Below are positions 37,701 through 44,706 of a stretch of DNA of 64,000 bases, one piece after another. Within the stretch, counting starts at the first letter, position 1; every line of letters begins with the position of its first letter. Under the pieces are notes generated by a model. The model made no database searches, was not told the origin of the DNA, and worked only from the letters and a program-made list of their open reading frames with translations. Both the position numbers and the translations under genes were made by a program. This DNA comes from Geobacter sp. UBA2189 (GTDB taxonomy: Bacteria; Desulfobacterota; Desulfuromonadia; Geobacterales; Pseudopelobacteraceae): contig DCVL01000014.1 in the NCBI GenBank assembly GCA_002328035.1, forward strand, positions 59,125-123,124. The letters run 5' to 3'.

Positions 37701-39203
37701 GCTGCCGTGGGGGTCACCCCGATGATCATCTCAGGCTCCAGCCTTTGGGCTCCGTTGGCCAGCGTGATCGCCTTTGGACTGATCTTCTCCATGTTCTTCA
37801 CCCTGCTGGTGGTGCCGGTCATATTTGTGGCGGTTAAGACCCGCACCATGAAGCCGGGAACGGTGGCTGCAACCGTAGCAATCTGTGCCATGATCCTTGC
37901 CGGTGGGCACGAGGCCTCTGCTGAACCGGTGAAACAGGCCCTGACCCTGCCACAGGCGGTTGAGTTGGCCTTACAGCAGAACAGCGTGCTCAAAATAGGC
38001 CGGGCAAAGGTGTCGGAGAACGATCAGAAGATCGTCTCGGCCCGATCCCAGTACTTCCCGCTGCTTTCCAACAACACCAAATATATGACCTTGTCCGAAA
38101 AACAGCAGGTCACCGTACCGGCAGGCAGCCTGGGAAATGTCGGCGGCGGGCCATTTCCCAACAACGACGTAAAGTTAAGCCAGAGCCGTTCTGACATCTT
38201 CTACAGCGAAACGACCCTGGCTCAACCGGTAACACAACTGCTCAAGATCCATGAGACTCATCAGATTGCCCGTACAGATCATCGTATTGCAAAGGCAGAA
38301 CTGACCAAGTCGGAAAACGAGATCGTCCTTATGGCACACCAGCTCTATTACAGCCTGCTGGTGGCCAACAAGGAGAAGGATGCTGCCCAGGCATCACTAA
38401 CTGCGGCACAGGAAGGCCTGCGTGAGGCCGAGGATGCGGTAAAGGCAGGGAACCAGCTCTATGTGGCCATAACCGCGGCAAAGGCCAACTTGCTTCAGGG
38501 CAGGCAGGCGCTTATTGCAGCGGAAAACCGGATTGCAGATGTCACCTCGGAGCTGAATGACCTGTTGGGACTGCCGAGCAATGCCATCCTGGAAGTGACC
38601 GAGACAGGTTTGCCGGTGTTGATGAAACCTGAAAAAGAGCAGTCATATCAAGAGGCCAGGATACGCAACGCTGAACTGCTTGTTGCTCGCGAAACCTTGG
38701 AAAAGTCACGCCACGCAGTACGTGCTGCAAAGTACGAATACATCCCGGATCTGACCATCTATGCCAAGCACGGCTATCAGGATGGCGCGCCGTTTACTGA
38801 AAAGAACGTCGGTATCTTCGGGGCAGAGCTGACCTGGAACATCTTTGACTGGGGGAAACGAAAAGGCGACATCGGCCAGCGGGTCGCCCAGCGGTCGCAG
38901 TCTGAAGAGAACCTGGCACGTCTGGACAAACGGATCATGATTGAGATCGACAAGACATACCGCACCCTGGAGCGCTCCAAGCAGATGATGGATGTCGCCA
39001 GTGAGGCATTGGCTCTGCGCAGGGAAAACGTACGGCTCAGCGAAAACGGGGTCAAGGCAGGAACCGTGACAGCGGCAAAGCATGCCGAGAGCGTTGCCGC
39101 GTTGAAAAAGGCGGAAATGGACGAGTTGCAGGCATCGCTGCAATACCGGCTGGCCGGGGATGAGCTGGATCGGATCAAGGGTACGCTGGCGTCGAGCCGG
39201 TAG
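34791..39203 (+). CDS. RND inner-membrane pump fused to TolC-type outer-membrane factor
   Basis: 1470 residues as one uninterrupted frame. Residues 1-1019 are a complete RND permease: N-terminal helix, periplasmic porter domains, and the proton-relay Asp pair in VVDDAIV (Asp402-Asp403, TM4). From Met1020 a signal-peptide-like segment follows (basic start, hydrophobic core VAATVAICAMILAGG, Ala-Ser-Ala at 1042-1044). Residues 1045-1470 are a TolC/OMF domain with two repeated helical/strand halves (LTLPQAVELALQQN...; KAAKYEYIPDLTIYAKHGY). Since RND C-termini face the cytoplasm, the internal helix could re-enter the membrane and be cut by signal peptidase I to free the OMF. Fusion is unusual; similar pump-OMF fusions are known in some CzcA-type pumps. 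Codon use is more GC-rich than in neighbouring genes. Confidence 0.9.
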   Translation: MKPIQFSLRYPPVTLILTAMVVFIGIHAFLKMQRTEDPTITIRTGIVAAMYPGATSEQMEKQVTKTLEKHIFKFPEVRKEKTYSTSRPGVVVINVELEDNVKNSDQFWAKLRHEMNLVRSSELPSGVMGPVVDSDFGDTVAMLVAIHGKRYGYRELRDYADKIHDEMRTVREVAKLVTYGNQNEEVWITGSLERMTQYFADPRQVVNALQQRNVIESAGHFEADQAKIPMRTTGLFNTENEIRNVLVDVSKQGHPTYIKDFANVERRYQDPTFMVRYDGEPCLLLSVDMQKGKNIVELGERLDAVFKRLKLILPPDVQLDLVANQPEVVKERTAQLSHEFLLAIISVVVVTIVLLPLRVALIAALAIPVTLCGTLGVMNAFGIALHQVSIAGLIMVLGIVVDDAIVIADNYVELLDHKVPKAEAAWRCASDVLVPVLTATITIIASFLPLLILTGSVGEFIMALPITVAIALAVSFIVAVFLTPLLCRFFIKKGLHDHDAAEQHNTEKKSLLDRLQDKYGVLIALFMKKRWLAYTMGGCAFAFGVALFAQVPQQFFPSAERNQFVIDLWMPQGTRIEATDAVIKRIEKSLGASKGVEHYASFVGQSAPRFYYNVNPQQPDGAYGQFIVNTASVKDTTRLVKELRPALAKVAPEATVIVKELQQGAQMEAPIEVRISGDDIAELKRLGEKVQGILEAIPASQYVYRDYFNDSYMLDVKVNNELANRLGISDASVAQTLSGAFDGAAVSTFWEGDRPVTIRLRLDQAYRSNVADIGNTYLNSDLTRARVPLRAVSTLLPEWQTSRIVRRNGVRTLTIRGFTKSEQYASKLLEEAMPKIKALQLPAGYRIDFGGEMENQNETFPQMLAALGISLVAIFLVLLVQFRNIADPLIVMASIPLTLFGAIFGLVITHNPFGFTAFMGLISLCGIVVRNGIILVDYCNERVAEGATLVHAAQEAGSRRLRPIFLTTMAAAVGVTPMIISGSSLWAPLASVIAFGLIFSMFFTLLVVPVIFVAVKTRTMKPGTVAATVAICAMILAGGHEASAEPVKQALTLPQAVELALQQNSVLKIGRAKVSENDQKIVSARSQYFPLLSNNTKYMTLSEKQQVTVPAGSLGNVGGGPFPNNDVKLSQSRSDIFYSETTLAQPVTQLLKIHETHQIARTDHRIAKAELTKSENEIVLMAHQLYYSLLVANKEKDAAQASLTAAQEGLREAEDAVKAGNQLYVAITAAKANLLQGRQALIAAENRIADVTSELNDLLGLPSNAILEVTETGLPVLMKPEKEQSYQEARIRNAELLVARETLEKSRHAVRAAKYEYIPDLTIYAKHGYQDGAPFTEKNVGIFGAELTWNIFDWGKRKGDIGQRVAQRSQSEENLARLDKRIMIEIDKTYRTLERSKQMMDVASEALALRRENVRLSENGVKAGTVTAAKHAESVAALKKAEMDELQASLQYRLAGDELDRIKGTLASSR

Positions 39204-39232
39204 TGGTATCAGCTGGAAGTGGAGATAAAAAT

Positions 39233-39343
39233 ATGAAATCTGCATGGACAGTCTTTATGTGTGGCTTCATTCTTGGAGCTGTCGCTTTGCCTCATTTCAA
39301 TAAGTCACCAACTACTATCATGGTTTGTAGTAATGAGTCGTGA
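39233..39343 (+). CDS. Possible 36-residue small membrane protein
   Basis: ATG AAA TCT at 39233 reads 36 codons to TGA, with GGAG 9 nt upstream. A single hydrophobic stretch (residues 6-20, VFMCGFILGAVALP) is followed by a polar tail with one Cys. It starts 29 nt after the pump-OMF fusion and could be a small accessory subunit of it. No family recognised. Confidence 0.42.
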   Translation: MKSAWTVFMCGFILGAVALPHFNKSPTTIMVCSNES

Positions 39344-39471
39344 AACGCATGAGCAGACACAATGTCGCCGTATACATGATCATATATGTTTTGACTCATA
39401 AGAATCGTTGAACCGATAAATATATACGGTCGTGTATTTTTGCTGTCAATTCCTTACTAATCCTGCTATAA

Positions 39472-39487
39472 ATCTACGAACGTAGAT
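39472..39487 (+). promoter_or_regulatory. Palindromic operator of hipBA
   Basis: ATCTACG-AA-CGTAGAT is a perfect 7-bp inverted repeat with a 2-nt spacer, 14 nt before the hipB ATG and overlapping the edge of a plausible -10 (TATAAA, 39467-39472). An imperfect repeat (ATATACG-GT-CGTGTAT) at 39422-39437 may be a second site. HipB-type proteins commonly bind such sites. Confidence 0.6.
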
Positions 39488-39500
39488 AATAGGGGGCGGA

Positions 39501-39737
39501 ATGAAAATTAATACTGCGGAAAACCTCGGCAGCATCATCAGGCAGAAACGTAAAGCTGACGGACTCACGCTGGAGGAGACTGCTGCCATCTGCGGGGTAA
39601 GCTATGCTTTTTTCTCCGCACTGGAGAACGGCAAGGAAACCGTGCGCCTGAACAAGGTTCTACAGGTGCTCGCCAGTCTCGGCATTGAACTTGAGGCACA
39701 TACCCGCACCTGGAGCGGATCGGGGAATGCATCATGA
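39501..39737 (+). CDS. HipB-like XRE antitoxin/repressor
   Basis: 78 residues, almost all one XRE helix-turn-helix (IIRQKRKADGLTLEETAAICGVSYAFFSALENGK). It overlaps the following hipA-like gene by 4 nt (ATGA), the arrangement of hipBA operons. It likely represses the operon and sequesters the kinase. Confidence 0.85.
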   Translation: MKINTAENLGSIIRQKRKADGLTLEETAAICGVSYAFFSALENGKETVRLNKVLQVLASLGIELEAHTRTWSGSGNAS

Positions 39738-40984
39738 GCAACGGCCTTCAGGTCAGGATCGATGGATCGATTGTCGGTCGCTTGTGGCTGGACGACACAA
39801 AGCGATTCTGTTTTCAGTACGATGAGGGGTGGCTCACTACCTCACGCATACCGCTATCCCTTTCCCTGCCGTTACGCCTGGAACCATACCGTGATGATGA
39901 GTCACATTCCTTTTTCGCCAACCTCCTTCCCGAAGAAAAAATGCGGGCCGTTATTGCCCGGAACCTCGGTGTCTCCCTGAATAATGATTATGGCCTGCTT
40001 GAAAGGATCGGCGGGGACTGCGCCGGGGCGGTCTCGATCTATCCCGCAACGGACGAATCAGATCGTGAACCGGGAATCTACCGGCAGCTTTCTCTGGATG
40101 AGTTAAACGCCATCATCGGAGATCTCCCGAAACGGCCCCTTCTGGCCGGCGAAAAAGGTATTCGTCTGTCTCTGGCCGGCGCCCAGAAAAAGCTTCCCGT
40201 CTATTACGACGATGAGCATTTCAGTCTTGGGCTTGGTACCGCTCCCAGCAACTACATTATCAAACCACCCATTGAAGGTCTGGACGGCACCGTTGAAAAC
40301 GAAGCGTTCTGCATGACCCTGGCCCGGGCTGTAGGCCTCGACGTGCCCGATTCATTCATCCACCGGCACGGCAGCGCACCTGGCGTATTCGTAGTCAAGC
40401 GTTATGACCGCATTGCAACTGTAGAGGGAATCAGAAGGTTGCATCAGGAAGACTTCTGCCAGGCGCTCGGGATTCCACCCGAGTTCAAGTATGAGACAGA
40501 AGGCGGGCCGACTCTGGCGGCATGTTTCAATCTGGTGCGCCGAGCCAGTGTCAGATCGGGAAAAGATCTGCTCTCTCTGTTGGACTGGGTGATCTATAAC
40601 TACCTGACCGGCAATTCCGATGCCCATGGCAAGAACATCTCCCTCTTGCTGCTGCCGGAAGGCCCTGTGCTGGCGCCGTTCTACGATCTGATTTCGACCA
40701 GAATCTATGCCCATTACGGCCTGGCGTCCGGTTTGGCGATGAAAATCGGCGGGATCGGTGATCCGGATTCACTCCGAAAAAGAGATTGGGAACTGTTTGC
40801 CGAAGAGATCGGCATCAAACCCCGGCTGGTGCTAAGCCGCATTGCCGCACTGGCGAAGAGGATTGAGGACTCCCGCCTGCAACTCTTCAATGGTAGTTTT
40901 GCTCCCTATAAATCCGATGCCTTGTACCGTTTGATGGAGTTTATCGGGGGGCAGACAGAGAGAGCTGTGCGGATACTTGCATGA
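39734..40984 (+). CDS. HipA-like serine/threonine kinase toxin
   Basis: 416 residues. The N-terminal subdomain 1 (HipA_N type) is followed by the kinase fold: the G-rich region with LSLAGAQKKLPV, the catalytic loop NSDAHGKNISLLL and the metal-binding YDLISTR. These are the residues required for kinase activity in HipA, so the protein is probably active. HipA phosphorylates glutamyl-tRNA synthetase in E. coli; the target here is not known. The gene is translationally coupled to the XRE gene. Confidence 0.88.
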   Translation: MSNGLQVRIDGSIVGRLWLDDTKRFCFQYDEGWLTTSRIPLSLSLPLRLEPYRDDESHSFFANLLPEEKMRAVIARNLGVSLNNDYGLLERIGGDCAGAVSIYPATDESDREPGIYRQLSLDELNAIIGDLPKRPLLAGEKGIRLSLAGAQKKLPVYYDDEHFSLGLGTAPSNYIIKPPIEGLDGTVENEAFCMTLARAVGLDVPDSFIHRHGSAPGVFVVKRYDRIATVEGIRRLHQEDFCQALGIPPEFKYETEGGPTLAACFNLVRRASVRSGKDLLSLLDWVIYNYLTGNSDAHGKNISLLLLPEGPVLAPFYDLISTRIYAHYGLASGLAMKIGGIGDPDSLRKRDWELFAEEIGIKPRLVLSRIAALAKRIEDSRLQLFNGSFAPYKSDALYRLMEFIGGQTERAVRILA

Positions 40985-41016
40985 AGTAGGATAGCCTTTT
41001 GAGTTAAGTATGGTGC

Positions 41017-41040
41017 TTCTGAGACCGGACCCCCTCAGAA
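41017..41040 (+). terminator. Short hairpin after hipA
   Basis: TTCTGAG (41017-41023) and CTCAGAA (41034-41040) form a 7-bp stem with a 10-nt loop, 33 nt after hipA. No U-run on the plus strand, so termination is weak at best. Confidence 0.3.
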
Positions 41041-41058
41041 AAATATCTCAATTCGCAT

Positions 41059-41096
41059 GAAACGTTTCTTGACATTCATAGAAACACAACTATAAT
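41059..41096 (+). promoter_or_regulatory. Strong sigma-70 promoter with overlapping palindromes for the HTH-GTPase gene
   Basis: TTGACA (41069-41074) and TATAAT (41091-41096) are full consensus boxes 16 bp apart. GAAACGTTTC at 41059-41068 is a perfect 10-bp palindrome touching the -35 box, and AAAACGTTGC at 41102-41111 repeats its centre downstream. This looks like an autoregulated promoter controlled by the HTH domain of the gene product. Confidence 0.65.
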
Positions 41097-41128
41097 CAAA
41101 TAAAACGTTGCAAAATACGGAGGACGAC

Positions 41129-43279
41129 ATGGTCGAGAATAGCCCGATTAGCCAGATTGAGTTAGGACGGTATATCATGCAAGTTCGCGATAACGCGGAT
41201 ATTAAGCAAGCAGAGCTTGCCCGCAAAATGGGTTGGAGTCAAGCAGTGCTTTCAAGAGTTGAGGCAGGAGACCGTCCGCTCTCTCCGGAGGAGCTTCTTA
41301 CAATTCTCTCAGCTATTGGCACACCTGAAGCATTAAAGATTAAAGAATTATGTGGAAGAGAATGGGCTGTGATTTCAAGACCACCCTTAGATCACCCCGA
41401 CCAAGAACTACTTTGGAATGCTGAGCTAGTAGGAAAAGAGCTTGTTATGCTACGTGATCGCCCAGACGTTCGGAATGCTTTCGAGCGGCGACTTGTTGCA
41501 TATATCACTGAAATTCAACGTGTTGCAGCACTCATCTTGAAACGCGATCATCAAGTTGCATTTATTGGCAGTATAGGTATTGGGAAGTCTACTGCAATTT
41601 GTAGATTTACAGGCATTGAGATCGCAAGTCAGGATGGAGCGCCTCCTGTTCCCGTTCTTGAAGCAGGCGCGGGAGGCATCACAATTTGTGAGGTTCATCT
41701 TCGTAAAGGTCCAGGTTACGGGGTCATAATTGAACCTCGCAGCGACGAAGAAATCAGAGCTGATGTAACCGATTTTGCCGAGTTTTTACTCAAAGGTGCT
41801 ATAGGGTCGGAGCCCGATCAGCAACAAGGGCTAGAAGGTGATTCACAAGGAATATCAAAAGAGATCGAGCGTGCCGTGCGAAATATGTCGGGACTTAAAA
41901 TCCGCCGCGAAAAATCTGCCGAAGGCAAGATTTCTCGCAGAGATGAGGCCAAGGAATTAGCACAACGGCTCGGTACGGTGCGAGAGCTTGTAGTGGAGAT
42001 TCTCTCTCGAATGGAACTGCATAAGCGAGATCGTCGTGATCTTTGGCATGACAATATCTGCGGAAAGCCTCCTCTGGCTTGGTTAAAGGAGACCTTCGAA
42101 GAGGTAAACAATGGCCGTCACCCTGATTTTACCTTGCCGAAGAGAATTGAGGTCGTAGTTCCTACATCCTTACTCGGCACATCAGATTTTTCTGTTCGAA
42201 TTATCGACACGAAAGGTATAGACCGCACGGCAGCCCGTGCTGACCTTGAAGTACATTTGGATGAACCACATACACTTGCTGTACTTTGCTCTGGATTCAA
42301 CAATGCTCCAGCTGCCGAGCCTCGATTACTTCTTGAACGAGCTGGAGAAGCTGGTGTTCGTTCTCTTGAAACACACTCTAGTCTACTGGTCCTCCCCCAC
42401 CCTAACGAAGCATTGGCAGTTAAAGATGAATCCGGAATTCGGGTCGATTCCGTTGAGGAAGGATATGAGCTTAAAGGTGAGCAGGTAGCAATGGCTCTAC
42501 AACCTCTTGGTCTTCAAAATCTAGCTGTAGGTTTCTTTAATGCACATGGGGACGATCCAGCCCGTCTTCGGGAATTCCTTATCGAACGCATTGACAAGGT
42601 TCGCGAAACCTTTCGTTTTCGGCTTAATGAAATAATCATAAATGCTAACGCATTATTGTTGAATCATGAGCAAGCGCAGGTTCAAGAGGTTATTTCACAC
42701 GCGGCGTCAATGCTTCGAAGTTGGTCAAATCAGAATATCGGCCTTCCCAAGCTGAACGCAAATGTACAAGACAGCCTCATGGGACAGCTAGCAATGGTTT
42801 ATGCCAGCACGATCCGTGCGACTGTTCGCAGAGAAGGCGAGTGGATAAATCTCAGCTATTCCCATCATCTCGGTTATGGCGCTAGGCGAGTAGCAGCACT
42901 CTCGCTTGGCAAGACAGTGGATGGGTTCTCTGCGCTTTGCAAAACTATGAAAGGAAATCCCGAATATACGGAGGCACAAGATCTAATTAATCAGGCCGAG
43001 CGCGTTCTGCTTGCTGCTTATGAGGAGCTTTTACGCAAAGTTCAGTTAATGGGACAAACATCATTCCGCGAGGAACTAAAGGTAGACTCTAATTTTTGGC
43101 TTCAATGTGAAAGCGAATGGGGCAGGGGGCCAGGATATCGAGATCGCGTAACTGCTCATAATTCGGATTGGTTTAACGCTGTGCCACGGCAGCAACTTGA
43201 GAATGAATTACATGCGCTCATCGATAGAGAGTGGAAAGAAGCCTTGGCAAATTTGACTTCCCTGTTTGAGGATCAATAA
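41129..43279 (+). CDS. XRE helix-turn-helix fused to a large P-loop GTPase-like protein
   Basis: 716 residues from ATG 41129 (GGAGG 5 nt upstream). Residues about 8-70 are an XRE DNA-binding domain (QAELARKMGWSQAVLSRVEAG). A linker follows, then a P-loop with GSIGIGKST (147-155), a possible switch I Thr (185) and the G3 motif IIDTKG (about 358-363). The layout resembles a dynamin-like or related large GTPase; no transmembrane segment is seen. The C-terminal about 250 residues are helical and contain a WSNQNIGLPKLN segment. I do not know a named family with this fusion. It stands alone, with a strong promoter and candidate operator, between hipBA and a Bro-N gene. Confidence 0.75.
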   Translation: MVENSPISQIELGRYIMQVRDNADIKQAELARKMGWSQAVLSRVEAGDRPLSPEELLTILSAIGTPEALKIKELCGREWAVISRPPLDHPDQELLWNAELVGKELVMLRDRPDVRNAFERRLVAYITEIQRVAALILKRDHQVAFIGSIGIGKSTAICRFTGIEIASQDGAPPVPVLEAGAGGITICEVHLRKGPGYGVIIEPRSDEEIRADVTDFAEFLLKGAIGSEPDQQQGLEGDSQGISKEIERAVRNMSGLKIRREKSAEGKISRRDEAKELAQRLGTVRELVVEILSRMELHKRDRRDLWHDNICGKPPLAWLKETFEEVNNGRHPDFTLPKRIEVVVPTSLLGTSDFSVRIIDTKGIDRTAARADLEVHLDEPHTLAVLCSGFNNAPAAEPRLLLERAGEAGVRSLETHSSLLVLPHPNEALAVKDESGIRVDSVEEGYELKGEQVAMALQPLGLQNLAVGFFNAHGDDPARLREFLIERIDKVRETFRFRLNEIIINANALLLNHEQAQVQEVISHAASMLRSWSNQNIGLPKLNANVQDSLMGQLAMVYASTIRATVRREGEWINLSYSHHLGYGARRVAALSLGKTVDGFSALCKTMKGNPEYTEAQDLINQAERVLLAAYEELLRKVQLMGQTSFREELKVDSNFWLQCESEWGRGPGYRDRVTAHNSDWFNAVPRQQLENELHALIDREWKEALANLTSLFEDQ

Positions 43280-43290
43280 GAAAGGTGATC

Positions 43291-43334
43291 AAAAGGGGAC
43301 AGGATACTTTCTGAAAAATAGACTGTCCCCTTTT
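43291..43334. repeat. Palindromic repeat AAAAGGGGACAG, REP-like
   Basis: AAAAGGGGACAG (43291-43302) and CTGTCCCCTTTT (43323-43334) form a perfect 12-bp stem with a 20-nt loop and a T-run. Elements with this GGGGACAG stem are common intergenic palindromes in Geobacter-like genomes. Here it can also terminate the GTPase transcript. Confidence 0.65.
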
Positions 43335-43560
43335 ATCCAATGAACCCCTAAAGGGTCGCGTCTCAACTCCATACAGCAGATAGGCCACGCTCCGAAGCTT
43401 TTTCATCTTCCCGACGGTCAGGCCGCTCTCCTGGATGACTTTGCCTTTATCTGTATGCATCCTATTCATATGAGTTGCATAAGGCTTGAAAACCTTTTCC
43501 GGGACAACCAGTGGTGCCAGGATTGGCATTTGGACATTTCGCCCCTTCTGACAATCCCGC

Positions 43561-44403
43561 TCACTTACATTTATCCGAAATCTTCTTTCTCCCCGGCGGC
43601 AGAAAATTCTCCCCGGTCACCACGCTCCTGCCGGTCTTCTCCTCAAGATCAACCCGCGCCTTGCGGGCAATGCCGCCACCTTTCTTTCCTGCAACCTCAT
43701 TCTCCTTCATGCCGGTGGCTTCCATTGTCTCGGCAATCTGGCGGGTGGAGAGTTCGGCCAGAGCGGTAAAAATCAGCTCCGCTTCACTCATATGGTCACG
43801 TAGATTCTGGGTCTTCAGTCCTTTGAGCTTCTTGTGCTCTTTGACGGCAACACCGGCCCATTCTTGATGAATGATGTTGGTCAGGATGGCAAACTCGCTA
43901 TCCTTGTTGATGTCGTGCTCTTTCCAGTAATCGGTCAGCTTGTTGCGGGTTTCCTGCCCCATCATCCGCTGCTGGATCCATTTTTTGCTTCTGCCGTGCT
44001 GCTGCCAGTACTCCCGTGCCCGATCCAGTGACCGCGCCGGATCGGCCATATCCTGCATTCGCTCATAGCCTACCTTTGCCAGCCAGAGCTTAATCGGTTC
44101 TGCCTTGTGGCTGGGTACCGACTGGATCAGGCGCAACAAAGTTTCCGGGCTGGCAACATCAGTGGGGTATTTCTTTCCGTCAGCCGCTTCCAGTTTCAGT
44201 CGGTGACAATTTGTCACCGACTCACTTCCTTCTTTACCCATGCGCTCTTTCAGCTTGTTCCAGTACTTACGAGCCATCTGGAAATCAGGCTGCTGTAGCA
44301 ACGCCCGGATGATATCAACCACCGAGAAATACCAGGTTTCAGTATCCTCATCGTAAATTCTGCGGATTTGATAATCCTCGAAAATCGCCAGCTTGTTATT
44401 CAT
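43561..44403 (-). CDS. Bro-N / DinD-like protein
   Basis: 280 residues. The N-terminal 110 residues have the Bro-N pattern (IRRIYDEDTETWYFSVVDIIRALL, cut here into two parts) of phage antirepressors. The C-terminal half, with KGLKTQNLRDHMSEAELIF and the EEKTGRSVVTGENFLPP end, resembles E. coli DinD, a DNA-damage-inducible protein. Bro-N/DinD proteins are often accessory genes near phage or selfish-element remnants. No LexA box could be identified with confidence. Confidence 0.78.
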   Translation of the reverse strand: MNNKLAIFEDYQIRRIYDEDTETWYFSVVDIIRALLQQPDFQMARKYWNKLKERMGKEGSESVTNCHRLKLEAADGKKYPTDVASPETLLRLIQSVPSHKAEPIKLWLAKVGYERMQDMADPARSLDRAREYWQQHGRSKKWIQQRMMGQETRNKLTDYWKEHDINKDSEFAILTNIIHQEWAGVAVKEHKKLKGLKTQNLRDHMSEAELIFTALAELSTRQIAETMEATGMKENEVAGKKGGGIARKARVDLEEKTGRSVVTGENFLPPGRKKISDKCK

Positions 44404-44579
44404 AGCACTTGAACCTCTTGTTTGTGTTCGCTAAACCTAGCCCAGACAACCAGGGCCAGGACTGGATACTGGCTGTAACTTACTCGAATTTATCGCATTT
44501 GCCCCTTTTAAAGTCAATTATTCCAATGGATTTATTGAACCATATTCTGCGTCTCTGAAACCGCCTCACTGCCGTTTTC

Positions 44580-44602
44580 TCCCCATCCGCTTTTAGCCTC
44601 CC
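44580..44602. repeat. Direct repeat, right copy (23 nt)
   Basis: Partner of 32793-32815 (21 of 23 identical), same orientation. Lies 178 bp upstream of the Bro-N start and may mark the right edge of the accessory segment. Confidence 0.5.
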
Positions 44603-44670
44603 GTTAATATCAACCCTCTGCCTATTTTTTTAGCCGTTTGCAGGATTTAGGTAAACCAACTAATTTATGG

Positions 44671-44698
44671 TTAACATAATCACGCTCTGCGGTATAAT
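44671..44698 (+). promoter_or_regulatory. Strong sigma-70 promoter immediately before the P-type ATPase
   Basis: TTAACA (44671-44676) and TATAAT (44693-44698) are 16 bp apart. The -10 ends 8 nt before the ATG at 44707, so transcription should start at or within a base or two of the start codon, giving a leaderless mRNA. Confidence 0.6.
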
Positions 44699-44706
44699 TC
44701 AAAACT

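Larger units (their letters stand above)
44404..44706. other. 303-bp intergenic region before P-type ATPase
   Basis: Holds the right copy of the 23-nt direct repeat (44580-44602) and a strong promoter at its right end. No further coding potential or hairpin with a clear role was seen. Confidence 0.5.

Noticed and set aside
43218..43529. 104-residue minus-strand frame between the HTH-GTPase and Bro-N genes
   Set aside because: It overlaps the end of the GTPase gene and reads through the GGGGACAG palindrome; no ribosome site or family. A remnant is possible but unsupported.
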